From Halomonas sp. BDJS001 (GTDB taxonomy: Bacteria; Pseudomonadota; Gammaproteobacteria; Pseudomonadales; Halomonadaceae): a stretch of DNA of 64,000 bases. A program made the translations under genes and the position numbers. Location of the stretch: NCBI RefSeq assembly GCF_026104355.1, contig NZ_CP110535.1, positions 124,001-188,000 on the forward strand, read 5' to 3'. Shown here one piece after another: positions 1 to 8,948 of this stretch (positions within the stretch are counted from its first letter, which is position 1; every line of letters begins with the position of its first letter). The notes below the pieces were generated by a model. It saw nothing but the letters and a program-made list of their open reading frames with translations. It did not search any database and was not told the DNA's origin.

Positions 1-1
1 G

Positions 2-1198
2 GCGCTGGTGGATATCGATGGCTTAAAGTCGGTGAACGATAGTCTGGGCGTTGAGCAGGGCGACCGTCTGTTAGCTCGCTTTGCCCAGCGGCTAAACAGT
101 TATGTGGCCGGGAGCGTGGTAGGGCGCCTGGGTGGCGATGAGTTTATGGTCATCCGTACTACCACCTTTGACGATCATGACCAGTGGGTGGCAACCCTGC
201 GTGAGCATATGAGCCGACCATTTGAAATCAACGACCACTCGCTGCGCTTAGGGCTGACGATTGGCAGTTGCCGCGTGCCCGAAGATGGAAACGACTCAGG
301 CGTGCTGTTCCAGCGCTTGGAGTCGGCGCTTTACAGCGCCAAACGGCTGGGGCGTAACTTAAGCCAGCGCTTTCGACCGGCGCTGGATAAGCAGGATAAC
401 CCTCAATTGGCGCTACTCAGTGACCTACGCGCCGCGCTTATTTCCGGTGACCAGTTGGAACTGCACTATCAAACCCAGCATGAGCCTGGCAGCGGCGAAC
501 TGGTCGGCATGGAGGCGCTGCTGCGTTGGCGCCATCCACAGAATGGAATGATTTCCCCAGGCGACTTTATTCCGTTAGCCGAGCGGCACGGGCTAATGAG
601 CCAACTGGGCGCCTGGGTGATCGAAAAAGCGTGTGCCCAGCAGGCGCACTGGCGTAATAGCGCTATGCCCAAGCTGACGATTTGGGTCAATATTTCGGCG
701 CTACAGCTGTTTCAAGGCGATCTGGAGAGCCAACTGACCACTTGCCTAAAGCGCTACCAGTTGAAGCCTTCGCAAATTGGTTTAGAGCTGACGGAGTCGG
801 TGTTACTTGACGAGCGTGCGGGCGATATGGGGCCACGGCTGCAGGCGCTGCGTGACCAAGGCTTTGCGATTGCCATCGACGATTTTGGTACCGGCTATTC
901 ATCCCTTGGCTACTTGAAGCGCTTACCGGTGGACAAAATAAAACTCGACCGGGCGTTCATTAAAGAGTTGCCCCACGATCAGGCGGACGCCTCTATCGTT
1001 AAGGCGGTATTGGCGATGGCAGAAGGCATGGGGCTAGGGGTAATTGCTGAAGGTGTTGAAACCAAAGAGCAGTGTCAGTTCTTGGTCAAGGCCGGCTGCA
1101 CGTCCGTGCAGGGGTTCTACTTTGCCCGACCGCTTGCCGCTGCTGAGTTGGAAAAACGTCTGGTGCCCGCGCCAGCCATTGTTCCCTCCGCTTCTTAG
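2..1198 (+). CDS. GGDEF-EAL cyclic-di-GMP turnover protein, 5' end cut by window
   Basis: The reading frame is open from the window edge, so the N-terminal sensor part and the start of the GGDEF domain are missing. What remains has an intact GGDEF motif near visible residue 44 and a full EAL domain: an EAL-L-R-W motif at about 169-174, the ELTES motif at about 260, DDFGTGYSSL at about 291-300, and the IAEGVET and QGFYFARPL stretches near the end. All hallmark residues of an active c-di-GMP phosphodiesterase are visible, and the GGDEF signature is also unmutated, so it could be bifunctional or GTP-regulated. It converges with the DUF2878 gene only 7 bases downstream. Signal input and specific output cannot be told from this fragment. 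Confidence 0.93.
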   Translation, partial: ALVDIDGLKSVNDSLGVEQGDRLLARFAQRLNSYVAGSVVGRLGGDEFMVIRTTTFDDHDQWVATLREHMSRPFEINDHSLRLGLTIGSCRVPEDGNDSGVLFQRLESALYSAKRLGRNLSQRFRPALDKQDNPQLALLSDLRAALISGDQLELHYQTQHEPGSGELVGMEALLRWRHPQNGMISPGDFIPLAERHGLMSQLGAWVIEKACAQQAHWRNSAMPKLTIWVNISALQLFQGDLESQLTTCLKRYQLKPSQIGLELTESVLLDERAGDMGPRLQALRDQGFAIAIDDFGTGYSSLGYLKRLPVDKIKLDRAFIKELPHDQADASIVKAVLAMAEGMGLGVIAEGVETKEQCQFLVKAGCTSVQGFYFARPLAAAELEKRLVPAPAIVPSAS

Positions 1199-1205
1199 CA
1201 GAAAA

Positions 1206-1700
1206 TCAGGCGCGGTAAAAACGGCTAACTCCCACACAGAGCATGCCCCAAACGAGTGCCTGGACAGGGAGTAGCCAGACAGCAAGACTCACCTCTGCCA
1301 GCAGCGCACCAGCGTAATAAGAGAGAGGCCCGCTAATGGCGCCGCACAGCGCGGCGAGCAGCGGGTAGCGCCATAGCCAGGCAAGCGAGTGATAGACCAG
1401 GGTGGCAAACAGCGGCCAAAGCATCCACAGCCAGAGCGGTAGTAGGCCCAATACCAGGGTTTGATCGTTAAAATCGAAGCCTCCCAGCAGCTGCAGGCCA
1501 CCGTCAATGACCAGTCCGAGTAGCGCAAATCCAGCGATAAAACGCCACTCGCCGGGCCGTGCGCAACGCCACAGGTGCCAAGCTAGCAGGCTGCTGCCAG
1601 CCACCGCAGCAACCCACGAACCGCCCAAGACACACAATAGCCACCCGGCTTCGAAACGTAGTGCATTTAACACCAGTGCCTGCCACTTGGGTGATGCCAT
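1206..1700 (-). CDS. DUF2878 family integral membrane protein
   Basis: A 164-residue, very hydrophobic protein with about five predicted membrane segments and many Trp and Leu residues, matching the DUF2878 family from memory. Its ATG follows the TAA of the cfa-like gene immediately, so it is translationally coupled and is the last gene of the photolyase operon. DUF2878 proteins recur at the end of the SDR / FAD oxidoreductase / DUF1365 / Cfa gene sets found in RpoE-ChrR singlet-oxygen regulons of Vibrio and Shewanella relatives (known association). The molecular function is unknown; a membrane partner for modification of membrane lipids is an inference from context. Confidence 0.8.
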   Translation of the reverse strand: MASPKWQALVLNALRFEAGWLLCVLGGSWVAAVAGSSLLAWHLWRCARPGEWRFIAGFALLGLVIDGGLQLLGGFDFNDQTLVLGLLPLWLWMLWPLFATLVYHSLAWLWRYPLLAALCGAISGPLSYYAGALLAEVSLAVWLLPVQALVWGMLCVGVSRFYRA

Positions 1701-2969
1701 TTAGAGTGCGCCTGTGAGCGGAGTAGGTTTTGCCGCGGGCTTGGCCAGCAGTAGGTGGCAGGTGCCAATGGAGCGCTCGATAAAGCCGCCCTCGCAGTAG
1801 CACAGGTAGTAGCGCCACATGCGGATAAAGCGCTCGTCGTAGCCCAGCGTTCGTACCTGCTCCAGGCTGGCTTCAAAGCGGTGACGCCACTCGCGCAGCG
1901 TGCGCGCGTAATGCGGGCCAATTTCATCCAGCGCGACGATGTTTAGCGACGTTTTACGCATAACGCTGGTTAACATGGCGTGGTGCGAGGGCAGAAAACC
2001 GCCAGGAAAAATGTAGCGCTTGATAAAATCCATATCGCGTTTCGCTTCTTCGAAGCGCTGATCGCGGATAGTGATGGCTTGCAGCATGACCTGCCCATCC
2101 TCGGTCAGCAGGCTATCCAGTTTATTGAGGTAGGTGTCGAGATATTGATGCCCCACCGCCTCAATCATCTCAACTGAAATGAGTCGGTCATACTGGCCGG
2201 TCAATTGACGATAATCCTGCTTAAGCAGGGTGATTCTATCTTCTAACCCCTCTTCTTTAATACGCTGAGCGGTATGAGCGTGCTGCTCATCGGAAATCGT
2301 GGTGGTGGTAACGCGGCAGCCGCGGGTTTTGGCAGCATGAATCGCCAGTCCTCCCCAACCGGTACCAATCTCTAGCAGGTGATGCTCGGGCTGCACATCG
2401 AGCTTTTCCAGCATCAAATCGAGCTTATAGGTAGAGGCCTCTTCCAGACTGGCTTCCGGGTAGGGAAACACGGCGCTTGAATACATCCAGTGGTGGCGAT
2501 CTAAAAACGTCGAAAACAGATCGTTGCCGATATCGTAGTGGGCGGCAATATTGCGTTTTGAGCCGCTTAGACTGTTGCGCTGAAAGCGGTAGGCGGCACC
2601 CAGTAACCAGCGGGCAAAGCGGGCACTGCCGTTCTCCATTTTAGTATTCACCTGCTCCAGATTGGCGGCGAACAGGCGCACCAGGGCGACCAGGTCGTCA
2701 GCATCCCAATCGCCATCCATGTACGATTCGGCAGCCCCCACGGTGCCGCCAAAGGCGAGACGCTTCCAGGCCCGGGAGTGGCGTATCACCACGGTCACTT
2801 GCAGCGGGCCTTGCTGACCTAAGTGATAACACTGATTGCCCTCAATTAGGGTGATACGTCCGCCGCGAAAGGCGTCCAGCTGGGCCATCAGGCGTGGCTT
2901 TAACCACTTGGTTAAGCGGCCTTCGGTAACCGGTTGAAGGTTAGGTGGTGTGGAACGCAGGGTCGTCAC
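1701..2969 (-). CDS. cfa: Cyclopropane-fatty-acyl-phospholipid synthase family methyltransferase
   Basis: A 422-residue S-adenosylmethionine-dependent methyltransferase of the Cfa/mycolic-acid synthase family. It has an N-terminal lipid-binding-type domain, then the SAM-binding glycine motif LEIGTGWGG near residue 200, and the conserved SVEMIEAVG stretch after it. Family members add a methylene or methyl group across the double bond of unsaturated acyl chains in phospholipids. It starts with GTG, overlapping the TGA of the DUF1365 gene by four bases. In this context it could be a stress-specific paralogue, for example a UfaM-like enzyme of furan fatty acid synthesis, rather than the housekeeping Cfa; the sequence alone does not decide. 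Confidence 0.88.
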   Translation of the reverse strand: MTTLRSTPPNLQPVTEGRLTKWLKPRLMAQLDAFRGGRITLIEGNQCYHLGQQGPLQVTVVIRHSRAWKRLAFGGTVGAAESYMDGDWDADDLVALVRLFAANLEQVNTKMENGSARFARWLLGAAYRFQRNSLSGSKRNIAAHYDIGNDLFSTFLDRHHWMYSSAVFPYPEASLEEASTYKLDLMLEKLDVQPEHHLLEIGTGWGGLAIHAAKTRGCRVTTTTISDEQHAHTAQRIKEEGLEDRITLLKQDYRQLTGQYDRLISVEMIEAVGHQYLDTYLNKLDSLLTEDGQVMLQAITIRDQRFEEAKRDMDFIKRYIFPGGFLPSHHAMLTSVMRKTSLNIVALDEIGPHYARTLREWRHRFEASLEQVRTLGYDERFIRMWRYYLCYCEGGFIERSIGTCHLLLAKPAAKPTPLTGAL

Positions 2970-3763
2970 TTTGAAGTCTCCTTGCGCTTGGGGTGGTTAT
3001 AAACGGGAACGCGCTTAAGCCACAAGCGAAGCGCTTCAAGATGAATGCCCGCGATGGTTTTCAGACTCATCCATGGCTGGCGGGCCAAGGTCTTTAGCCA
3101 GGCACCACGGGTGGCAGGAGAGGCATCCAGGGTTAACGTGGCATCAAAATGGCACTGCTGGTGCTGCCAGTTCTCCATATGCAGAAAGAGCTTTTCGCCG
3201 GGGGCATTGAACTTCCAGCGGTAGGTCATCTCCATGGGATTAAACGGCGATACGTGGAGGTCTTTAGCAAAATGTGCCTGGTGGCTATGGCGTAGGGGAT
3301 CCACCGCGCTGGCGTAGCGGGTGCGCTCGCGCCAGGGCATATTGGTGACCTCACTCAATACTGCTGTTAGACGCCCAAGATGATCGTAGGCGTAGTAGAC
3401 AGAAATAGGGTTAAACACGCAGCCCAGTGTGCGTAGCTGGGTAAGCACGCAGATGCGGCCATTAGGTGCACTGCCCAGTTGTCGAATAAGCTCTTCCCGC
3501 ACGGCGGTCTTCAGCGGGCGGTCAATCGGGCCCAGATAGTCCTCGCGACGAAAACGCGCCAGTGCAGGGCGGCGGGCGCTAAAGCCGGGCACCTTATCAA
3601 ACAGTTCGGGTAACTCATCCAGATCCAGCCACGCCATCCACAGCTGGTAACTAAAGGTGTGGGATTTGGGCGTAAAACGCCGGTGGCGTAGGGTGCCACG
3701 ATAAATACGCGAGCGCGGCTGAGTTGAAATTCCAGCGCTTATCTCACTCATCATGCTAGCCAT
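2966..3763 (-). CDS. DUF1365 family protein
   Basis: About 265 residues, DUF1365 family, recognised by the RIYRGTLRHRRFTPKSHTFS-type N-terminus and the NPISVYYAYD and FNPMEMTYRWKF stretches. The function is not established; the gene almost always sits between the FAD oxidoreductase and the cfa-like gene, as here. The ATG at 3763 overlaps the TGA of the upstream gene; a second ATG at 3754 and a GTG at 3766 are alternative starts. A role in converting acyl chains together with the FAD protein and the methyltransferase is inferred from the constant gene neighbourhood. Confidence 0.85.
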   Translation of the reverse strand: MASMMSEISAGISTQPRSRIYRGTLRHRRFTPKSHTFSYQLWMAWLDLDELPELFDKVPGFSARRPALARFRREDYLGPIDRPLKTAVREELIRQLGSAPNGRICVLTQLRTLGCVFNPISVYYAYDHLGRLTAVLSEVTNMPWRERTRYASAVDPLRHSHQAHFAKDLHVSPFNPMEMTYRWKFNAPGEKLFLHMENWQHQQCHFDATLTLDASPATRGAWLKTLARQPWMSLKTIAGIHLEALRLWLKRVPVYNHPKRKETSK

Positions 3764-5130
3764 CACCCCAGCCCCTCAACGCCCTGGGGCGTTAGCAGTT
3801 CATGGGCAGGCAACGCCAATGGCTGGCTGGGCGGCGGGGCCGACTCATCACAGCCCAATGCCTGCGCCACACGCAGTGCGCTCCATACGCCATCTTCATG
3901 GAAACCGTTACGCCAATAGGCACCGCAAAAGTGGGTGCGATAAGCCGTAGAGGATATTTCTGCGTGCCGCCCCTGGGCCTCCTGACCTGCCAAAGTGAAT
4001 TGGGGGTGCGCGTAGGTATAGCGGCCAAGCACCTTGTTTGGATCAATGCTGGCGCTGTCGTTCAGGGTTACGCAAAACGTCGTGTCGCTCTCTATGCGCT
4101 GGAGAATGTTCATGTCGTAAGTGACGGAGACCCGTGCTTCGCTATCGCGCTGATCCAGGCGGTAGTTCCAACTCGCCCAGGCGCGCTGGCGGCGCGGCAA
4201 CAGGGCGGTATCGGTGTGTAGCACCACCTCGTTATTCTGGTACGGCATGGCGCCAAGAATCTCCTGCTCGGCGCTGCTGGCGTCGCCCAGCATGGCGAGT
4301 GCCTGGTCGGCGTGACAGGCGAGCACCACCTGGTCAAAGCGCTGGGTACCGGAGGGCGTGGTGATCACAACGCCCGTGCTGTCGCGGATGATCCGGGTGA
4401 CCGGCGAATTGAGGTGAATACGCGATGCATAGGGCGTGGTCAGACGGGGGATATAACTTTTCGAACCACCCACCAGGGTGTACCACTGAGGGCGGTGGTT
4501 GACCGATAGAAGGCCGTGATTACGGAAAAAACGCACAAAAAAAGCCAGCGGGAAGGCGCGTAAATCGCTAATGCTGGCCGACCAAATGGCAGCTCCCATG
4601 GGCAGTAAGTAGCGCTGTTGAAAATCGCGATTGTAGTGGTGGCGATCCAGGTACTCTCCCAGCGTCATATTGTCGGGCAGTTGTTGGCTTTCAAGGGCTT
4701 TGGTGGCCTGCTTGTTAAAGCGCAGAATGTCGCCCAGCAGGCGGTAAAAAGAGGGATTAAATAAATTGCGTCGCTGAGCAAACAGCGAGCCCAAGGTATG
4801 TCCGTTGTACTCAAAGTCCCGAGCTGTCTCGTGTACCGAGAAGCTCATTTCGGTGGCTTGTGAAGCGACGCCTAGAGTGGCCATCAAGCGCTGAAAGTGC
4901 GGATAGGTCCAGTCGTTAAAGACAATAAAGCCGGTATCGATAGCGTAGGAGCGCCCCGCAACGTTCACGTCCATGGTGGCAGTGTGGCCACCCAAGCGTG
5001 AATCCGCCTCAAACAGGGTGACTTCATGCTGGGCGGAGAGGTACCAGCCGGCGGCCATGCCGCTGATGCCGCTACCGATAATGGCAATACGCTGTGATGG
5101 CCCAACGTTTAATGATACCGGGGCGCTCAT
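3763..5130 (-). CDS. FAD-dependent amine-oxidase/desaturase-like protein
   Basis: A 455-residue flavoprotein. The N-terminal dinucleotide-binding motif IIGSGISGMAAG (from about residue 16) is followed by the acidic FEAD end of the second strand and the GG motif LGGHTATM, as in NAD(P)-binding Rossmann/amine oxidase and phytoene-desaturase-like enzymes. The C-terminus carries the FAD-contacting HFCGAYWRNGFHEDGVWSA segment. ATGA overlap couples it to the SDR gene. Homologues are part of the photooxidative-stress regulons of Rhodobacter and Vibrio-type bacteria and have been linked there to furan fatty acid production; that assignment is inference here. Confidence 0.87.
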   Translation of the reverse strand: MSAPVSLNVGPSQRIAIIGSGISGMAAGWYLSAQHEVTLFEADSRLGGHTATMDVNVAGRSYAIDTGFIVFNDWTYPHFQRLMATLGVASQATEMSFSVHETARDFEYNGHTLGSLFAQRRNLFNPSFYRLLGDILRFNKQATKALESQQLPDNMTLGEYLDRHHYNRDFQQRYLLPMGAAIWSASISDLRAFPLAFFVRFFRNHGLLSVNHRPQWYTLVGGSKSYIPRLTTPYASRIHLNSPVTRIIRDSTGVVITTPSGTQRFDQVVLACHADQALAMLGDASSAEQEILGAMPYQNNEVVLHTDTALLPRRQRAWASWNYRLDQRDSEARVSVTYDMNILQRIESDTTFCVTLNDSASIDPNKVLGRYTYAHPQFTLAGQEAQGRHAEISSTAYRTHFCGAYWRNGFHEDGVWSALRVAQALGCDESAPPPSQPLALPAHELLTPQGVEGLG

Positions 5131-5912
5131 GATGACTCCTGCTGGTGGCGGGTCATGCGCAGGCCTATCTGACGGCGCATAGCGGGGGGCAATATGCCCA
5201 ACAATTTGACCAGATAGGTAAACCGGCGCGGAAAGTGGATATCCAGCCGGCCCTTCACCAGCCCTGCGATAATGGCATCGGCTGCTTGCTCTGCCGTCAC
5301 CTGCATTGGCATGGGAAAATCGTTGCGCTCGGTGAGCGGTGTCTTAACAAAGCCGGGATGAAGCAGGCTGACATCTATCCCTTCCTGATCAAGGTCTAAG
5401 CGCAGTGACTCCAAAAAGTAACTGACCGCGGCTTTAGACGCCCCATAGGCTTCCGCGCGGGGTAGCGGTAAATAAGCCGAAGCGCTGGAGGTGGCGGCTA
5501 ACCTAGCCGGGAGGCCCTCTTTGCGCGCTTCGCGCAACAGCGGCAGTGCGGCTTCAACGCCGTACAGAGTGCCGAATAGATTGGGCCGAAACACACGCTC
5601 GACTAACTCCATGTCGAACCGCTGAGCGTTCAGGTACTCGCAGGTGCCAGCGTTAAAGAGCGCCAAATTTAACGCGCCGAGCTGCTCGCGGATGGCGTTA
5701 CCCGCTTGGAGCACTGCTTGGCGGTCGCTGATGTCCAGCGGCAGAGGGTAGGCATTAGAGTGGCCCTGACACAGCGCTTCGAGTGCTTCAACGTTGCGTG
5801 CGCTAAGCACCACCTGATGGCCCTGGGCGATGAGCTTACGGGCCAGGGCCTCGCCAATACCCGAGGTGGCACCGGTTAACCAGATACGTTGGGGCGTTTT
5901 CCAGGTGCTCAT
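5127..5912 (-). CDS. Short-chain dehydrogenase/reductase
   Basis: About 261 residues, classical SDR fold: the TGATSGIG cofactor motif near the N-terminus, an NAG-type strand motif (LALFNAGTCEY), a catalytic Ser in the ATSSASAY segment, and the Y-G-A-S-K catalytic Tyr-Lys pair. The start at 5912 (MSTWK) is chosen because an AGGAGAGG ribosome-binding site sits just before it; an ATG at 5927 would overlap that site. It overlaps the next gene by ATGA. The substrate is unknown; the neighbours suggest a lipid-derived or other hydrophobic carbonyl compound. Confidence 0.88.
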   Translation of the reverse strand: MSTWKTPQRIWLTGATSGIGEALARKLIAQGHQVVLSARNVEALEALCQGHSNAYPLPLDISDRQAVLQAGNAIREQLGALNLALFNAGTCEYLNAQRFDMELVERVFRPNLFGTLYGVEAALPLLREARKEGLPARLAATSSASAYLPLPRAEAYGASKAAVSYFLESLRLDLDQEGIDVSLLHPGFVKTPLTERNDFPMPMQVTAEQAADAIIAGLVKGRLDIHFPRRFTYLVKLLGILPPAMRRQIGLRMTRHQQESS

Positions 5913-5928
5913 CAAACCTCTCCTCATC

Positions 5929-6363
5929 CTAAGCCAAGCGTTTTTTTAACCAGCGAATGACGCTGCCCATCAGTGGTAACTGTTCGTAGAGCATGGCGCC
6001 CGCATCGAAGTAATCGCGATGGCGCTGAACCCGCCCGTCTTCAGCAAAGGTCAACGCACTACAGCCCTCAACCTCTACCGGTTTACCACCTGCCAAACGC
6101 GGGTGAATAAACGTCATGGTCCAAGTAACGAACGCTTGCTGCCCCTGCAACTGCTGAGTGTGATAACGGAATTGGCACTTCTCAACATTTTCATACAGGG
6201 TTGAAAAGTAGCGTGCTAACGCTTCGCGGCCTTCAATCTTATGCAGCGGATCGCTAAAAGTAACATCACCAGTATATACCTCGTACAGCTTTTCTGTACA
6301 GGTATTGTCTAGTTTATTAAAAAAGGCGCAGAACGCCTCTAACGCCGCAGGCTCAGCCATCAC
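5929..6363 (-). CDS. NTF2-like (SnoaL-type) domain protein
   Basis: A 144-residue protein of the nuclear-transport-factor-2-like fold, seen from the AFCAFFNKLD ... LYEVYTGDVTFSDPLHKIEGREAL pattern and the HRDYFDAGAMLYEQLPLMG C-terminus typical of the SnoaL/limonene-epoxide-hydrolase-like superfamily. It is a small single-domain protein without signal peptide, lying between photolyase and the SDR gene with a 30-base gap before it and none after. NTF2-like proteins of this kind often accompany photolyase in LitR-linked clusters. Whether it is an enzyme or a binding subunit cannot be said. Confidence 0.82.
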   Translation of the reverse strand: MMAEPAALEAFCAFFNKLDNTCTEKLYEVYTGDVTFSDPLHKIEGREALARYFSTLYENVEKCQFRYHTQQLQGQQAFVTWTMTFIHPRLAGGKPVEVEGCSALTFAEDGRVQRHRDYFDAGAMLYEQLPLMGSVIRWLKKRLA

Positions 6364-6393
6364 GGTCTCCTTAAGCAGTGGTTAACAATAGAT

Positions 6394-7806
6394 TTATTTA
6401 GACAGCGACTTAAATGCTTCCAAGGCGCGCTGGCGAGCCGCTCTGTGATCTACAATCGGTGCCGGATAATCAACGTCGCTAAGCAGATCCTGGGGCGGTG
6501 CATGGCGTGCTTTTGCGGGCAGGTGGGCCAGTTCAGACAGCCAGTGGGCAATAAACTCACCTTCAGCATCAAAGCGGGTGGATTGGGTGGTGGGATTAAA
6601 AATGCGGAAGTAAGGGGCGGCATCGGTGCCCGTTGAGGCTGCCCACTGCCAGCCGCCGTTGTTGGCGCAGAATTCACCGTCAACCAAGTGGCGCATAAAA
6701 AAGGCTTCTCCGCGCCGCCAGTCAATCAGCAGGTGCTTACTTAAAAACATTGCCGTGATCATGCGCAGCCGATTGTGCATCCAGCCGGTCGTCACTAACT
6801 GGCGCATGGCAGCATCCACGATAGGGTAGCCCGTTCGCCCCTCGCACCAGGCTTGAAAGCCTTCCTCATCGTCGCGCCAGGCTAACTGCTTGGTGTGCTC
6901 CTGAAAGGGTTGGTAGCGGCACACCTGGGGAAAGCCCACCGCTACGTGCTGATAAAACTCCCGCCACACCAGTTCGTTGACCCAGGTGGTAAGGCCGATA
7001 TCGCCGTCGGCCAGGTGACCGCCATTTTCGCTCATCACCGCTTGCAGACATTGGCGATAGGAGATCATACCTAGCGCCAGGTAGGGCGAGAGTTCACTGG
7101 TACCGCGCACCTTGGGTAGGTCGCGCTGGGCGTTATAGTGACGGCCACGAAAGCGGAGGAAGCGCGCTAAGTTATCCGCCGCGGCATTTTCACCGGCTGG
7201 CCAGAGCCGCCCATCGACGGGGGTGTTTTCAAATTTGGGCAGTGCAGGCAGTGGGTCGCTTTTAATATCCAATGAAGCCTGTACGCTGGGCGTCTCGCGT
7301 AGCGCCAGCTGGTCGGCGCTGACCTGTTTGTGCCACGCTTTGGAGAACGGCGTAAATACCCCGTAGTAGTCGCCTTTGCCGGTTAGCAGGCTGCCGGGGG
7401 CAAACGCTACTGCATCGTGGTAGCCATGGGCGGCAATGCCAGCCTGTTTAAAGGCGTCCTGCACAGCCTGGTCGCGGCGGCGCTCATTGAGGGCGTATTC
7501 GTGATTGAAGTGCAACTGCTCAACATCATATTGGCGAGCGATCTCAAGCAGTGCCTCGGGCGCCTGGTCATAGCGTTCAATATCACGATGCAGCAGCGGG
7601 ATATTCAAACCGTTGAGGGCTGTTTGGACGGCGGCAACACCCCGCGCCCAAAAATCCAGCTTATTGGCGCCATGCCCGTGATCCTGCCACTGGGGAATGC
7701 TGCGTAAAAATACCGCTATCACAGGCCCTTTTGCGGCGGCAGCAGCGAGGGCGCTGTTGTCGTCAATGCGCAGATCGCTGCGCAGCCAAACCAACTGACG
7801 TTTCAT
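6394..7806 (-). CDS. phrB: Deoxyribodipyrimidine photolyase (CPD class I)
   Basis: A 470-residue blue-light DNA repair enzyme that splits cyclobutane pyrimidine dimers with reduced FAD. The N-terminal antenna-chromophore domain begins with QLVWLRSDLRIDDN. The C-terminal FAD-binding domain has the conserved blocks ELVWREFYQHV, GYPIVDAAMRQLVTTGWMHNR and DGEFCANNGGWQWAASTGTDAAPYFRIFNP, which include the FAD pocket and electron-transfer tryptophans. Length and blocks fit E. coli PhrB. A GGGGAGGAAG ribosome-binding site precedes the ATG. It heads the seven-gene minus-strand run; it begins 84 bases after the end of the MerR regulator gene and may be transcribed from that promoter or its own. Confidence 0.96.
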   Translation of the reverse strand: MKRQLVWLRSDLRIDDNSALAAAAAKGPVIAVFLRSIPQWQDHGHGANKLDFWARGVAAVQTALNGLNIPLLHRDIERYDQAPEALLEIARQYDVEQLHFNHEYALNERRRDQAVQDAFKQAGIAAHGYHDAVAFAPGSLLTGKGDYYGVFTPFSKAWHKQVSADQLALRETPSVQASLDIKSDPLPALPKFENTPVDGRLWPAGENAAADNLARFLRFRGRHYNAQRDLPKVRGTSELSPYLALGMISYRQCLQAVMSENGGHLADGDIGLTTWVNELVWREFYQHVAVGFPQVCRYQPFQEHTKQLAWRDDEEGFQAWCEGRTGYPIVDAAMRQLVTTGWMHNRLRMITAMFLSKHLLIDWRRGEAFFMRHLVDGEFCANNGGWQWAASTGTDAAPYFRIFNPTTQSTRFDAEGEFIAHWLSELAHLPAKARHAPPQDLLSDVDYPAPIVDHRAARQRALEAFKSLSK

Positions 7807-7837
7807 AGGCTTCCTCCCCTAGGGGCTCCTGCGGCAC

Positions 7838-7872
7838 AAAAAAATGGCCGATCACCGGAGGGCGAACGGCCA
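7838..7872 (-). terminator. Rho-independent terminator after the MerR regulator gene
   Basis: On the minus strand the stem TGGCCG / CGGCCA, with a 16-base loop, is followed by seven T. It lies 18 bases past the stop of the LitR-like gene and 32 bases before phrB, so it could limit read-through from the regulator into the photolyase operon. Confidence 0.65.
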
Positions 7873-7889
7873 GGATAAAAGCGCGCTGG

Positions 7890-8810
7890 TTAGAGTACGC
7901 CAGACTCGCGCAGTAGAGGGCGCAAGCGGGCAATCGCCTGGGGCAGGTCATCGCCCAGCATGTGAACCGGCCCATCGCGCAAATCGTTTTCACGCAGACG
8001 GGCCACTTCGCCGCATACGCCGATAGGTACGTTCAGCGCTTCAGCCGCTTTAGGCAGCGCATGGTTTATGTAGCTATCGCTCTCCCGTTGGCCGCTAGAG
8101 AGCAGCACCATGGATGAATGCAGCCGCGCCACTGCCTGGGGGAGATCCTCCAGCGGCAGTGAGTGGTCAAGCATCTGCACCCGGTAGCCCTGTTCGCTGG
8201 CCATTAGCGCCGACATTAGCACCCACAGTGGGCCGGGGTCGTCGGGCATGGCGTTGAGCAGAATCAGCGGGCCACGGGTGGCCTGATTGGCATAGTGCAA
8301 GCGGATGCCCACCTGGCTGCGCAGAAACGCTTCCAAGGTGCGGCGAACTAACTGATCCGCTTGAACGGCCCACTTGGCCTCTAACGTTAAGATCACCGGT
8401 TGCCAGAGTTCATTAATGGCCACGCTTAACGGATAGAGCGCCAAACTCTGATGGTAAAACGCCTCCAGCTTGGCAAGATCCAATGCTTCGGTGATCGCTT
8501 GCAACTGCAGGCGCTGGCTGGCCCAGTCACCGGCATCAGGTGTCGGTGTCTCAATTGTTTCTGGCTGGTCAAGCAAGTCGGCGACTTGACTGACCGGCAC
8601 ACCACGATTGAGCCACTGCAGAATGCGTTCGATACGGGTGATGTCGTCCTGGGCGTAAAGGCGATGGCCTTTCGGCGTGCGCTGGGGTCGAATGAGTCCG
8701 TAGCGTCGCTCCCAGGCGCGTAGCGTGACCGAATTCACCCCTGTTAAGCGAGAAACCTCGCGTATTGGATAGAGTGGCGTATCGGGTGGGTGGGTCGCCT
8801 TGAGACTCAT
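7890..8810 (-). CDS. litR: MerR-family LitR/CarH-like transcriptional regulator without cobalamin ligands
   Basis: About 306 residues: an N-terminal MerR winged helix-turn-helix (YPIREVSRLTGVNSVTLRAW and the GHRLYAQDDI wing), then a helical bundle and a C-terminal Rossmann-like domain like the B12-binding half of CarH/LitR. In light-sensing CarH/LitR a W-x9-E-H motif and a D/E-x-H-x-x-G motif hold adenosylcobalamin. Here the matching places read KWAVQADQLVRR (149-160 counting from a TTG at 8819) and PDDPGPLWVL (192-201), so Glu-His and the axial His are absent. It is therefore probably not a B12 photoreceptor. It sits upstream of photolyase and presumably controls this cluster. ATG at 8810 was chosen; TTG at 8819 is possible. 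Confidence 0.82.
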   Translation of the reverse strand: MSLKATHPPDTPLYPIREVSRLTGVNSVTLRAWERRYGLIRPQRTPKGHRLYAQDDITRIERILQWLNRGVPVSQVADLLDQPETIETPTPDAGDWASQRLQLQAITEALDLAKLEAFYHQSLALYPLSVAINELWQPVILTLEAKWAVQADQLVRRTLEAFLRSQVGIRLHYANQATRGPLILLNAMPDDPGPLWVLMSALMASEQGYRVQMLDHSLPLEDLPQAVARLHSSMVLLSSGQRESDSYINHALPKAAEALNVPIGVCGEVARLRENDLRDGPVHMLGDDLPQAIARLRPLLRESGVL

Positions 8811-8948
8811 GGGCGCCAATACCTCTTCGTTATCTGCAGCACGGCGCTGCAGGGGTATGTCATTGTTCGCCGCAGCGAAGGTGATTCATATTCCATTTAA
8901 AGATTGCCTGATTTAAAAACTAAACATTAGCACGATACTGTATGCTCA

